This document shows, in pieces, positions 8,367-16,493 of a stretch of DNA of 37,551 bases. The DNA is from Yanghanlia caeni (GTDB taxonomy: Bacteria; Pseudomonadota; Gammaproteobacteria; Burkholderiales; Burkholderiaceae_B), in contig JAUZQE010000029.1 in NCBI GenBank assembly GCA_030733815.1, positions 1-37,551 on the forward strand. The letters run 5' to 3'. The notes below the pieces were generated by a model. The model saw only the letters and a list, made by a program, of their open reading frames with translations, was not told the origin of the DNA and did not search any database. The position numbers and the translations under genes were made by a program. Numbering within the stretch: position 1 is the first letter of the stretch; each line of letters begins with the position of its first letter.

Positions 8367-9122
8367 TCAGTCGTAGTTGCGTATGTCGTCGAGAAGCTCA
8401 CGCCCGAAGGCGTCGCTGGTGACGTGATTGAGGATCTTCTGCGCGACGGTGTCGGCGTTCGCCAGCTGCCCGCGTTCATGCAGCTGTACGAAGCGCTCGA
8501 GGTCGGGAAACTGTTGCCGGTCGCTGCTGCGAATGCGCGCCTGCATGGCCGTGTCGATCACGCCGGGTGCCAGGGCCGCGACCCGCAGCTGCGGGTTTTC
8601 GGTGGCCACCACACGTGTGTAGTGATCGAGTGCGGCCTTGGTGGCGCAGTACACCGGCCAGCCGGCCGTGGGCTTGCGCCCCGCACCCGAAGAAATGTTC
8701 AGGATGCGGCGGTCGGCGTCGGCCGCAGTGGTGCGCAGAAACGCGGCGCTCAGCACCATTGCTGCTGCGACGTTCAGATTGAACGCTTTCTGGATGGCGC
8801 TCGCGTCGGACAGGGCTTCGGAAAGCGCCACCGGATCGATGGTGCCCGCGTTGTTGATGAGCAGGTAGCGGGTGGCGTTGCCGGGCAGGGCGGCGCTGAC
8901 GAGCCCCGCCGCCGATTCGATGCTGGCGGGCTCCGACAGATCGGCGTCGATCTGCTGCAGCAGCGCGCCGTTGCGGGCGGCAATCTCGGCAAGGTGCGCC
9001 GAGCGCGTGCGGGAAACCGTGATCACCCGGGCGCCATCGGCCAGCAGCCGGGCGGCCAGCGCCTCGCCCAGGCCGCGGCTGGCACCCGTTACCACGGCAA
9101 CGGTGGAAGACAGGGCGCTCAT
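8367..9122 (-). CDS. Short-chain dehydrogenase/reductase (SDR)
   Basis: The 251-residue protein is a classical SDR oxidoreductase. It has the NAD(P) Rossmann motif TGASRGLG near the N-terminus, NNAG, the catalytic serine in ILNISSGAG, and the YxxxK pair in [12 protein letters not shown]. The [13 protein letters not shown] segment is the usual post-catalytic strand. The SR pair after TGA favours NADPH, which is inference. The overall style resembles sepiapterin reductase/benzil reductase-like SDRs, but the substrate cannot be named. It starts four bases after the prfB stop and ends 13 bases before lysS, so it should be co-transcribed and translationally coupled with translation-factor genes, an unusual partner for an SDR. 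Confidence 0.9.
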   Translation of the reverse strand: MSALSSTVAVVTGASRGLGEALAARLLADGARVITVSRTRSAHLAEIAARNGALLQQIDADLSEPASIESAAGLVSAALPGNATRYLLINNAGTIDPVALSEALSDASAIQKAFNLNVAAAMVLSAAFLRTTAADADRRILNISSGAGRKPTAGWPVYCATKAALDHYTRVVATENPQLRVAALAPGVIDTAMQARIRSSDRQQFPDLERFVQLHERGQLANADTVAQKILNHVTSDAFGRELLDDIRNYD

Positions 9123-9126
9123 TGCA

Positions 9127-10231
9127 TCAGACTCCTTGTTTGAGGGCGGCGATGATGAACGGGTCGAGATCGCCGTCGAGAACCTTCTGCGTATTCGAGA
9201 TTTCGACGTTGGTGCGCAGGTCCTTGATGCGGCTCTGATCGAGCACGTAGGAGCGGATCTGGTGGCCCCAGCCCACGTCGGTCTTGGCATCCTCCAGCTT
9301 CTGCTGTTCGGCCATGCGCTGACGCAGCTCGAGCTCGTACAGCCGCGAGCGAAGCATCTGCATGGCTTCGGCGCGGTTGCGGTGCTGCGAGCGGTCGTTC
9401 TGGCACTGCACGACGATACCGGTGGGAATGTGGGTAATGCGTACGGCCGAGTCGGTCTTGTTGATGTGCTGACCGCCGGCGCCGCTGGCCCGGTAGGTGT
9501 CGATGCGCAGATCGGCGGGGTTGACCTCGATCTCGATCGAGTCGTCGACTTCGGGGTACACGAACACGCTGGCGAACGAGGTGTGGCGGCCGTTCGACGA
9601 GTCGAAGGGGCTCTTGCGCACCAGGCGGTGCACGCCGGTTTCGGTGCGCAGGTGACCGTAGGCGTATTCGCCCGAAATGCGGAGGGTGGCCGACTTGATG
9701 CCCGCCACTTCGCCGTCGGACTGTTCGAGCACTTCGGCCTGAAAGTCTTTGTTCTCGGCGTAGCGCAGGTACTGGCGCAGCAGCATCGAGGCCCAGTCCT
9801 GGGCCTCGGTTCCACCGGCGCCGGCCTGAATGTCGACGAAGCAGTTGAGCGGGTCGGCCGGGTTCGAGAACATGCGCCGGAACTCCAGGCCTTCGAGCTC
9901 TTCGCCGATGGCGTCGATGTCGGCTTCGATGGCTTCGAGCGTGGCGTCGTCGTCGTCTTCGCAGGCAAGCTCGAAGAGATCGCGCGCGTCGCTCAACCCC
10001 TGTGCGATGCGGTTCAGGGTGTCAACGACTTTTTCCAGGGATTTTTTCTCGCGGCCGAGTTCCTGGGCGTGTTGCGGGTCGTTCCAGATGTCGGGGTTTT
10101 CGAGTTCTGCATTGACTACCTGCAGGCGTTCTGCCTTGGCATCGTAGTCAAAGATACCTCCGTAAGGAGGACTGCCGTTCGTCGTAATCGTCGATACGCG
10201 CGGCAATCTGGTTCTGGTGTTCTGCTTCCAT
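9127..10231 (-). CDS. prfB: Peptide chain release factor 2, with programmed +1 frameshift
   Basis: RF2 ends translation at UGA and UAA. Translation starts at the ATG at 10229-10231 ([20 protein letters not shown]), runs 27 codons to a CTT-TGA at 10153-10148, and shifts +1 to continue as [10 protein letters not shown] to 9127, giving about 367 residues. The downstream frame has the stop-codon-reading SPF motif ([13 protein letters not shown]) and the catalytic GGQ ([10 protein letters not shown]). Annotators often miss the shift and start the gene at a spurious codon near 10206. GGAAAG before the ATG is the likely Shine-Dalgarno. It follows the chemotaxis receptor gene by 62 bases on the same strand and leads the prfB-SDR-lysS operon. 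Confidence 0.96.
10147..10161 (-). promoter_or_regulatory. prfB +1 frameshift signal
   Basis: On the minus strand the sequence reads GGAGG-TAT-CTT-TGA-C. GGAGG is the internal Shine-Dalgarno-like stimulator, three bases from the slippery CTT, with the in-frame UGA stop next. When RF2 is scarce, slow termination at UGA lets the ribosome slip forward one base (CTT to TTT) and read GAC. This is the classical autoregulatory loop. Confidence 0.95.
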
Positions 10232-10236
10232 GATCT

Positions 10237-10276
10237 TTCCGTAAAGTCTGAACTTTTTATTTTAACCTGTACGGAA
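10237..10276 (-). promoter_or_regulatory. prfB leader: candidate -10 inside an inverted repeat
   Basis: TTCCGTA (10237-10243) and TACGGAA (10270-10276) are inverted repeats. Inside, AAAGT (10243-10247) and ACTTT (10252-10256) form a smaller hairpin. TAAAAT on the minus strand (10264-10259) is a possible -10, with no clear -35. In a transcript reading through from the receptor gene, the outer arm would cover the GGAAAG ribosome site; a transcript starting at the internal -10 would lack the upstream arm. Confidence 0.3.
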
Positions 10277-10293
10277 AACCATCGCGCCGCAGT

Positions 10294-12006
10294 TTAGAGG
10301 CCGGGCTGGGCCAGGCCGGTGGCCAGCGCTCCATATGAGGGTGCAACATGGGTGTGCACGAAGGGGTGTGCCGGTTCGCTGCGCGGTGTGGCCTCGGTTG
10401 ACTCCGTGGTCACGGCCTCGTGGAAGTCATGACTTTCGAGGCGGAAGCGGGTGATCAGTACCGCCAGGCCGTGCGCCTGCTCCTCCTGACTGCGGGTGGC
10501 CCGTTCCGCGATTTCCACCTGCCGCAGCGTTTCGCCGGTGAGGGCGTCGAGCTGCTCGACCGCCGTCATGACCTGCGCAATGCCGGTGGCCTGCTCGTGC
10601 GACGCGAGTGAAATGTCGCTGACCAGCTGGCGTGCGCGTTCGACGCTGCCCTGGATCTCGTCCATGGCACTCACGGCGCGCTCGGCGAGTTCGGCACTGG
10701 TGTCCATGTTCTGCACTGAATCCTTCACCAGTGCGGCAATCTCGCGGGCTGCTTCGGCGGTTTTGCGTGACAGGTTGCCAACCTCGGAGGCCACCACGGC
10801 GAAGCCTTTGCCGTGCGCGCCGGCGCGGGCGGCTTCCACCGCGGCGTTCAGGGCCAGAATGTTGGTCTGAAATGCGATACCGTCGATCAGCGTGGTGATC
10901 TCGGCGATCGTGCGTGAGCTTTCGCGCAGTGCCTGCATCGTGGCACGGGTCGATTGTGTAATGCCGTGACCGCGCTGCGCCGCAGTGGCGGCATTGCTGA
11001 CGAGCTCGCTGGCCGTGGCCGCCGCCGCTGCGTTGGTGCCCACCGTGGTGGCCAGTGCCTGCATGGACCCCGAGGTCTGCTGCAGATGATGCGCCTGCTC
11101 GCGACAGTGTTGATTCAGGGTCGTGTTGCCTTGTGCGGTGTCGTGCGACGCACGTGCAATGCGCTCGGCGCGTTCGCGCACTTCACCCACCGTCTCGGCC
11201 AGCGCCTCGCCGATACCGTTCAGGGCCAGCAGCAGCCTGCCCAGCTCGTCGTGACGGTGAACCTGCACACGTGCGGCAAGGTCGCCTTGCGACAGGCGCT
11301 CGGCCAGCGCCACACCCGTATCCAGGGGCTGCTTGATGCCGCGGTACAGTGTGCGCAGCGCCAGCGCGCCACCCAGCACCAGTATGAGCATCGCCGCCGT
11401 CACGATGCGCCCGCCCGCCTGAATGTCGAGCGTGGCCAGCTCGACTTCGGCGTCATGGCGTTGTGTCTGCAGGCGGTCAAAGCTGTCGATGGCGGCCGCG
11501 ATACCGGCGGCGGCCTGAGTGTACTGTTGGCCGAAGATCAAAACCTTTGCCATCAGGCTATTGGGCAGGGCGATGCGAACGCCGCCGTTGCCGTCGTGAA
11601 ACTGCCCGCTTGCGGTCTGTATCGCTTCGCGCTCGGTGCGCATGAGTTCCAGTTGTGCCTGGTGAGCAGCCTCGAGAATGTCCAGCTCCTGCGGCGTGAA
11701 GCGCGCCGCCTCGAGCCGCTGCGACTCATTGAACTGCAGCAACTGTTCGGCCAGGCTCTCGTAGGCTTCCAGGAATTCGGGCTGCTCGGTGGCTACATAC
11801 GCCATGACATTGCGGGTGAGCGCCTGCGTCAGCAGCTTGTATTCCGTTGCCAGCAGCGTGCTGTTGTAGCGGCTTTGCTCCGTGCTGCGCAGGTGCTCGA
11901 CACTGCGCGTCAGATTCAGCACCGCGGTCAGAACCAGCGCGCACAGCAGGCAGAGAATCAGAATGGCGGCGATGAAACCCTTTTTGAGGGTCAGGTGCTT
12001 GAACAT
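10294..12006 (-). CDS. Methyl-accepting chemotaxis protein
   Basis: This 570-residue inner-membrane receptor passes ligand signals to CheA/CheW. TM1 is about residues 10-31 ([16 protein letters not shown]). A roughly 160-residue periplasmic helical domain follows, then TM2 near 198-218 ([19 protein letters not shown]), a HAMP domain ([21 protein letters not shown]) and the signalling domain. The conserved hairpin tip is [21 protein letters not shown] and [20 protein letters not shown]. There is no C-terminal NWETF-type CheR/CheB tether; the tail is low-complexity. It lies 103 bases downstream of the PotABCD-like importer genes on the same strand, so it might respond to that importer's substrate or binding protein, which is inference. 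A stable hairpin just before the start may limit translation. Confidence 0.92.
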   Translation of the reverse strand: MFKHLTLKKGFIAAILILCLLCALVLTAVLNLTRSVEHLRSTEQSRYNSTLLATEYKLLTQALTRNVMAYVATEQPEFLEAYESLAEQLLQFNESQRLEAARFTPQELDILEAAHQAQLELMRTEREAIQTASGQFHDGNGGVRIALPNSLMAKVLIFGQQYTQAAAGIAAAIDSFDRLQTQRHDAEVELATLDIQAGGRIVTAAMLILVLGGALALRTLYRGIKQPLDTGVALAERLSQGDLAARVQVHRHDELGRLLLALNGIGEALAETVGEVRERAERIARASHDTAQGNTTLNQHCREQAHHLQQTSGSMQALATTVGTNAAAAATASELVSNAATAAQRGHGITQSTRATMQALRESSRTIAEITTLIDGIAFQTNILALNAAVEAARAGAHGKGFAVVASEVGNLSRKTAEAAREIAALVKDSVQNMDTSAELAERAVSAMDEIQGSVERARQLVSDISLASHEQATGIAQVMTAVEQLDALTGETLRQVEIAERATRSQEEQAHGLAVLITRFRLESHDFHEAVTTESTEATPRSEPAHPFVHTHVAPSYGALATGLAQPGL

Positions 12007-12013
12007 GAATACG

Positions 12014-12056
12014 CTTCCGGCAAGGTGCCCGGCCCTGAGCTGGCCGGGCTCGGAAG
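12014..12056 (-). other. Strong hairpin immediately upstream of the receptor start
   Basis: CTTCCG (12014-12019) pairs with CGGAAG (12051-12056), and GCCCGGCC (12027-12034) pairs with GGCCGGGC (12042-12049) around a seven-base loop. In the minus-strand mRNA the 3' arm ends seven bases before the ATG, and its GGAAG is the only plausible Shine-Dalgarno. No T-tract follows on either strand, so it is a poor intrinsic terminator. It is more likely a translation-limiting or transcript-end-protecting structure. Confidence 0.5.
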
Positions 12057-12109
12057 CGATTATTGCGGCGCAATGTTACAGGCCGATGAAGCAGACGTTG
12101 CGGCCGTAC

Positions 12110-12973
12110 TTATGAGGTGCCGGCACTGGCCCCCGCGCGAATGCGTTCGGTGCGGCGGCGCAGCATCTCGAGCGTGAAGAGCAGCGCGAGCGAAAGCAGG
12201 ATGAGCAGGGTGGCAACGGCAAGAATGGTGGGGTTGATCTGTTCGCGCAGGCCGGCGAACATCTCGCGCGGAATGGTGCGCTGTTCCGGCCCGGCCAGAA
12301 ACAGCACCAGCACCACCTCGTCGAATGAGGTCACGAACGCGAAGAGGGCACCGGAAGCCACCCCGGGGCGAATGAGGGGAATCACGACGTCGCGGAAGGT
12401 GCGAAGGGGTGACGCGCCCAGGCTCAAGCCGGCGCGGTACAGCGATTGGTCGAAACCCGACAGGGTGGCTGTAACCGTAAGGATGACGAACGGCACTCCC
12501 AGCGCGGCGTGAGCGATGATCAGGCCCACGTGCGTCGCCACCAGATTGAATCGGGTGTAGAAAAAGAACATGCCGGCCGCCACGATGATGAGCGGCACGA
12601 TCATGGGCGACAGCAGCAGCGCCGTGATCGGCCGGCGCCACGGCATCGATTCGCTGGCCAGCCCCACGGCCGCCACGGTACCGAGCACCGTGGCGATGGC
12701 CGTGGCGGCGATGCCGATCAGGAAGCTGTTCTTGATGGCCAGCATCCAGTTGCCGGTGGTGAAGATGCGTTCGTACCAGCGCAGCGAGTAGGCGTCGGGG
12801 TCGAGCTGCAGCATGCCGGGGGTGAACGTGAAGAACGGCTCGGCATTGAACGACAGCGGAATGATCACCAGAATGGGCAGGATCAGAAAGAACAGAACCG
12901 CCCACGAGTACACGGCGACGAACATGCGTGCCGCATTCTGCAGGGGGCCGTAGTGAATGGTGCGTTCGTTCAT
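12110..12973 (-). CDS. ABC importer permease, PotC-like
   Basis: The 287-residue protein is an inner-membrane permease of the polyamine/iron-type (PotC/YdcV) binding-protein-dependent family. About six membrane segments are visible, beginning with FVAVYSWAVLFFLILPILVIIPLSF. The cytoplasmic EAA loop that docks the ATPase is LYRAGLSLGASPLRTFRDVVIPLIRPGV. GALFAFVTSFDEVVLVLFLAGPEQRTIPREMF is a typical PotC-type C-terminal region. It begins 25 bases after the PotB-like permease and is the last gene of the four-gene importer operon, which reads ATPase, binding protein, permease, permease. The substrate is not determined; polyamine-like cations are the family default. Confidence 0.9.
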   Translation of the reverse strand: MNERTIHYGPLQNAARMFVAVYSWAVLFFLILPILVIIPLSFNAEPFFTFTPGMLQLDPDAYSLRWYERIFTTGNWMLAIKNSFLIGIAATAIATVLGTVAAVGLASESMPWRRPITALLLSPMIVPLIIVAAGMFFFYTRFNLVATHVGLIIAHAALGVPFVILTVTATLSGFDQSLYRAGLSLGASPLRTFRDVVIPLIRPGVASGALFAFVTSFDEVVLVLFLAGPEQRTIPREMFAGLREQINPTILAVATLLILLSLALLFTLEMLRRRTERIRAGASAGTS

Positions 12974-12998
12974 GGTTCGTGTTGCCTTGGCATGGGGT

Positions 12999-14234
12999 TC
13001 AGCCCAGCCGGATATTGCGTGCGCCCACCAGCCGGTCGTATGTCCAGTACAGCGCCAGGATCAGCGCGAGCAGCAGCGTGCCCAGCGCGGCCGCAAGGCC
13101 CCAGTTGTTGGACTGCTGCATGTGGAACGCAATGAGGTTCGAGATCATCTGCCCGTCGGTGCCCCCGACTAGGGCGGGTGTAATGTAGTAGCCCACTGAA
13201 ATAATGAACACCAGCAGGGCGCCCGCACTCAGGCCGGGCAGGCTGAGCGGCAGCACCACGCGCACGAACGCGCCCAGCGGGCGGCTGCCCATCGAGAGCG
13301 CGGCGCGCATGTAGCTGGGATCGAGCCCGCGCATGACGCTGTACAGCGGCAGGATCATGAACGGCAGCAGAATGTGGGTCATGGCGATGACGGTTGCCGC
13401 CCGGGTGTAGAGGATTTCGAGCGGGGCGTCGATGATGTGCAGCGCCTGCAGCACCGAATTGACCACACCGTTGGTCTGCAGCAGGGCGATCCATGCGGTG
13501 GTGCGCACCAGCAGCGATGTCCAGAACGGCAGCAGCACCAGAATCATCAGCAGGTTGGCCTTGCGGGCGGGCGCTTGCGACAGATACCAGGCAAGCGGGT
13601 ACCCCAGCACGATGCACAGCACGGTAATGATCAGCGCCATGCCCAGGGTCTTGCCATACAGCTGCAGATAGATGCGTGCGGATTCGCGCTGCTGGATCTC
13701 GCCTGCAGCATTGCGTTCCAGGTCGAGCGCAGTGAGGTAGTGGTTCATCGTGTACACGGAACCCACCTCGTCGATTGCGCGCCACAGATCGGCCTGTGTC
13801 CAGCGTCGGTCGGCCGCGTCGAGCAGGGTGGCACCGTTGGTACGCAGCTCGTCTTCGCTCAGGTTGCGCATCTTGCGCGCGGTGGAATTGATGAGGCTCG
13901 ACGCACCGGGGTAGGCCCGGTTGACCGCCGCGGCAAGCACGCCGGCGCGCCGCTCCCGGGCCAGCACCTGCAGTTCGCGCGCCAGCGCAGCCCGTGTGGC
14001 ATCAGAAGGCAGGCCGTCGCCATCCCACTCGGAAAGTTCTTCAAGCGTGTCGGGGATGAGTTCGGCGACATCGGGGCTGTACACGCTTCGGTACAGCATG
14101 GTGGTGATGGGCGCCACGAACGCAAAGAAGATGAATGCGATCAGTGGCGCCACCAGCAGCAGGCTGGCACGCCGCCGGCGTGCCAGAGCGTTACGTTCCT
14201 GCTGGATTTCGGTCTTACTTAAGGAGCCACTCAT
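12999..14234 (-). CDS. ABC importer permease, PotB-like, with large periplasmic insert
   Basis: This protein of about 411 residues is the second permease of the importer. TM1 (LLLVAPLIAFIFFAFVAPIT) is followed by about 130 mostly hydrophilic residues before the next membrane segment (MALIITVLCIVLGYPLAWYL), where PotB proteins usually have a much shorter connection. The rest is standard: PFWTSLLVRTTAWIALLQTNG and the EAA loop YMRAALSMGSRPLGAFVRVVLP. I prefer ATG 14232-14234 (MSGSLSKTE), which overlaps the binding-protein gene by 20 bases; an in-frame ATG at 14261 would add nine residues but has no ribosome site. Translational coupling to the binding protein is likely. The insert may contact the binding protein, which is inference. 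Confidence 0.88.
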   Translation of the reverse strand: MSGSLSKTEIQQERNALARRRRASLLLVAPLIAFIFFAFVAPITTMLYRSVYSPDVAELIPDTLEELSEWDGDGLPSDATRAALARELQVLARERRAGVLAAAVNRAYPGASSLINSTARKMRNLSEDELRTNGATLLDAADRRWTQADLWRAIDEVGSVYTMNHYLTALDLERNAAGEIQQRESARIYLQLYGKTLGMALIITVLCIVLGYPLAWYLSQAPARKANLLMILVLLPFWTSLLVRTTAWIALLQTNGVVNSVLQALHIIDAPLEILYTRAATVIAMTHILLPFMILPLYSVMRGLDPSYMRAALSMGSRPLGAFVRVVLPLSLPGLSAGALLVFIISVGYYITPALVGGTDGQMISNLIAFHMQQSNNWGLAAALGTLLLALILALYWTYDRLVGARNIRLG

Positions 14235-15279
14235 TGAACTTTTCGCCGAGGTTCTCGCCATAGTCGGCCCAGAAGATGCCGTCGGCCTTCAGACCTACGT
14301 CGATGTGGGCGGTGGGCAGATGATCGACCACGTCTTTGTCGACCAGGTCCATCGATGACTTGCGCGGCGGGCCGTAGGCCACGTCCTGGAAGCCGGCCAG
14401 GGCCTGGGTGGTGGTGGTGAAGGCGACGAAGTTCAGTGCCTCCTTGAGTTTGGGCGTGCCCTTCACGATGCCCCAGGCATCGAGGTCGTACAGGTGGCCG
14501 TCCCAAACGATGGTGAACGGTTTGTTTTCGCGGCGGATCGCGTCGAAGAAGCGGCCGTTGGCCGATTGCACGAAGACGGCACCCCCGTCGTTCAGCAGTT
14601 GAGGCGCCTGGGACCAGCTGTCGAACCAGACGATTTCGGACTTGATGGAATCAAGCTTGGCAAATGCGCGGTCCTGGCCTTCGGGGGTGGCCAGCACTTC
14701 GTAGACTTTGTCGGCGGGTACCCCGTCGGCCAGCAGCGCCCATTCCAGGTTCACCTGCGGGCGCTTGCGCAGCGCCCGCTTGCCCGGGAATTTCTGCAGG
14801 TCGAAGAAATCCTGCATGGTTGTGGGTTTGTCGCCGGTGAGGGTGGCGTTGTTGTAGGCGAACACCGTGCTCCAGACGATTTCGCCCACCCCGCATTCGT
14901 TCGACAGCGCGTCGGGAATGAAATCTTTCTCGGCGGGTGTGCCGTCGGGTGCGGGCTTGAGAATGTCGCGCGGAATGACTTCAAGCAGCCCCTCGGCGCA
15001 GGCGCGTTCAAGGTCGATGGTTTCGATATCGACCACGTCCCACTGGATGTTGCCGGACTCCACCTGTGCCTTGATTTCGGCCACACCGCCCGTGTAGTTC
15101 TCGAACAGCACCTTGTTGCCGGTGGCCTTCATGTAGGGGTCGATCTGGTGGACCTGCTGGGCGGCGCCATACGCGCCCCCGAACGATACGACGGTAAGGG
15201 TTTCCTGGCCCCAGGTGGGGGCGGTTGCGGTCAGGCCGGTGGCCAGAACCGCAACGCACAGGGCGTTGAGTTTGCTCAT
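14215..15279 (-). CDS. ABC importer solute-binding protein, PotD-like
   Basis: The 354-residue periplasmic protein captures substrate for the PotABCD-like importer. A Sec signal peptide covers about residues 1-24 (MSKLNALCVAVLATGLTATA, cleavage near TWG-QE). The mature start ETLTVVSFGGAYGAAQQ is typical of COG0687 (PotD/YdcS-like) proteins. VVDIETIDLERACAEGLLEVI and IVWDGHLYDLDAWGIVKGTP are further family-like segments. A good Shine-Dalgarno, AAGGAG, lies eight bases before the ATG at 15277-15279, and the start overlaps the ATPase stop as ATGA. Members of this family bind polyamines, opines and related small cations or amines; which one is not visible here. Confidence 0.9.
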   Translation of the reverse strand: MSKLNALCVAVLATGLTATAPTWGQETLTVVSFGGAYGAAQQVHQIDPYMKATGNKVLFENYTGGVAEIKAQVESGNIQWDVVDIETIDLERACAEGLLEVIPRDILKPAPDGTPAEKDFIPDALSNECGVGEIVWSTVFAYNNATLTGDKPTTMQDFFDLQKFPGKRALRKRPQVNLEWALLADGVPADKVYEVLATPEGQDRAFAKLDSIKSEIVWFDSWSQAPQLLNDGGAVFVQSANGRFFDAIRRENKPFTIVWDGHLYDLDAWGIVKGTPKLKEALNFVAFTTTTQALAGFQDVAYGPPRKSSMDLVDKDVVDHLPTAHIDVGLKADGIFWADYGENLGEKFNEWLLK

Positions 15280-16403
15280 GGCGTGTCTCCTTGGGCTGGG
15301 TGGGATTGAGGGTGGAACGCAAAGCAATGTTCGGGCGACCAGTACAGCAGTGTGGATTGCCCTTCGGTGAGGGCGGGCGCCCGGTCGTCGTTCATGGTTT
15401 TCACAATGATGCGTGTGCCGTCGGCCAGCTCGAAGTAATAGCGGATGAAGTCGCCGACATAGTGTTGGGTGACGAAGCCCGCGCGCAGCACGTTGGCCCC
15501 GGACTCGGGTGCGCTGCCATCGACGGCAATGCGCAGCTTTTCGGGGCGCACCGACAGCAGGCAGGGGCCGGAAGGCTCGCGAAAGTCGCCCTGGGCGGCC
15601 GTGAGCACCGTACCGTCGTGCAGGGTGACGCTGGCCGATGTGCCGCTGCCGGCCGCCCCCGTACCCTTGATAAGGTTGTTCTCGCCAATGAAGCCGGCCA
15701 CGAAGGCATTGGCGGGCTGTTCGTAGAGTTCATCGGGCGGGGCATATTGCTGCACCACACCGTGGTTGAACACGGCAATACGGTCGGACATGGTGAGCGC
15801 TTCGGCCTGGTCGTGCGTGACGTACACCATGGTGCAGCCCAGCTTGCGGTGCAGTCGCGTGATCTCGAACTGCATCTGTTCGCGCAACTTTTTGTCGAGC
15901 GCACTGAGCGGTTCGTCCATGAGCACGAGTGCCGGCTCGAAGATGAGGGCGCGAGCCAGAGCCACCCGCTGGCGCTGACCGCCCGACAGCTGGCCGGGAT
16001 GCCGGTTGCCGAAGTCTTCAAGCTCGACCAGGCGCAGGTACTGCGCCACACGGTCGTTGATCTCGTTGCGCGGCATTTTGCGCACCCGCAGCGGGTAGGC
16101 GAGATTTTCGGCCACGGTCATGTGCGGAAAAAGCGCGTAGTTCTGGAACACCATGCCGATGTTGCGTTCGTAGGGCGCCGTGCGTGTGACCGAGGCGCCG
16201 TCGATGATGATATCGCCGCTGCTCACGTGCTCGAAACCGGCCAGCATCATGAGTACGGTGGTTTTGCCGGAACCCGACGGCCCAAGCAGCGTGACGAACT
16301 CGCCGCGCCGTACATCGAGGGTGAAATCGCGGACAACCAGTGTGCGTCGATCGTACGTCTTCTTGACGTTTCTGAAACTGAGAAAAACGTCGGGGTCGGT
16401 CAT
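15276..16403 (-). CDS. ABC importer ATPase, PotA-like
   Basis: This 375-residue cytoplasmic ATPase powers the importer. It has Walker A GPSGSGKTT, Q-loop VFQNYALFPHMTV, signature LSGGQRQRVALARAL, Walker B LVLMDEPLSALD and the switch histidine in YVTHDQAEALTMSD. A C-terminal TOBE-type regulatory domain runs from about residue 240 (NAFVAGFIGENNLIKG; LLSVRPEKLRIAV). This domain arrangement is typical of PotA/FbpC/MalK-type ATPases. The ATG at 16401-16403 (MTDPDVFLSF) is chosen; the frame is open 45 bases further but without homology. It is the first gene of the importer operon and is divergent from the YhaO-like gene, with a 90-base shared control region. Confidence 0.94.
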   Translation of the reverse strand: MTDPDVFLSFRNVKKTYDRRTLVVRDFTLDVRRGEFVTLLGPSGSGKTTVLMMLAGFEHVSSGDIIIDGASVTRTAPYERNIGMVFQNYALFPHMTVAENLAYPLRVRKMPRNEINDRVAQYLRLVELEDFGNRHPGQLSGGQRQRVALARALIFEPALVLMDEPLSALDKKLREQMQFEITRLHRKLGCTMVYVTHDQAEALTMSDRIAVFNHGVVQQYAPPDELYEQPANAFVAGFIGENNLIKGTGAAGSGTSASVTLHDGTVLTAAQGDFREPSGPCLLSVRPEKLRIAVDGSAPESGANVLRAGFVTQHYVGDFIRYYFELADGTRIIVKTMNDDRAPALTEGQSTLLYWSPEHCFAFHPQSHPAQGDTP

Positions 16404-16493
16404 TGCCCCCCCCGAACGCCCTTGGCGTTGTGGCAGACTAGAAGGCATTCAGTAATTCTTGTCATTCTTAACAGACCCGTCAGAGCCGATATT

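Noticed and set aside
6770-8422. Open frame of 550 codons on the plus strand over lysS
   Set aside because: It is antisense to lysS, which has all class II motifs; the frame crosses the terminator and has no domain.
15291-16493. N-terminal extension of the YhaO-like nuclease by about 400 codons
   Set aside because: It would overlap the ATPase gene on the other strand, and the family start MRFIHAADIH lies at 16494.
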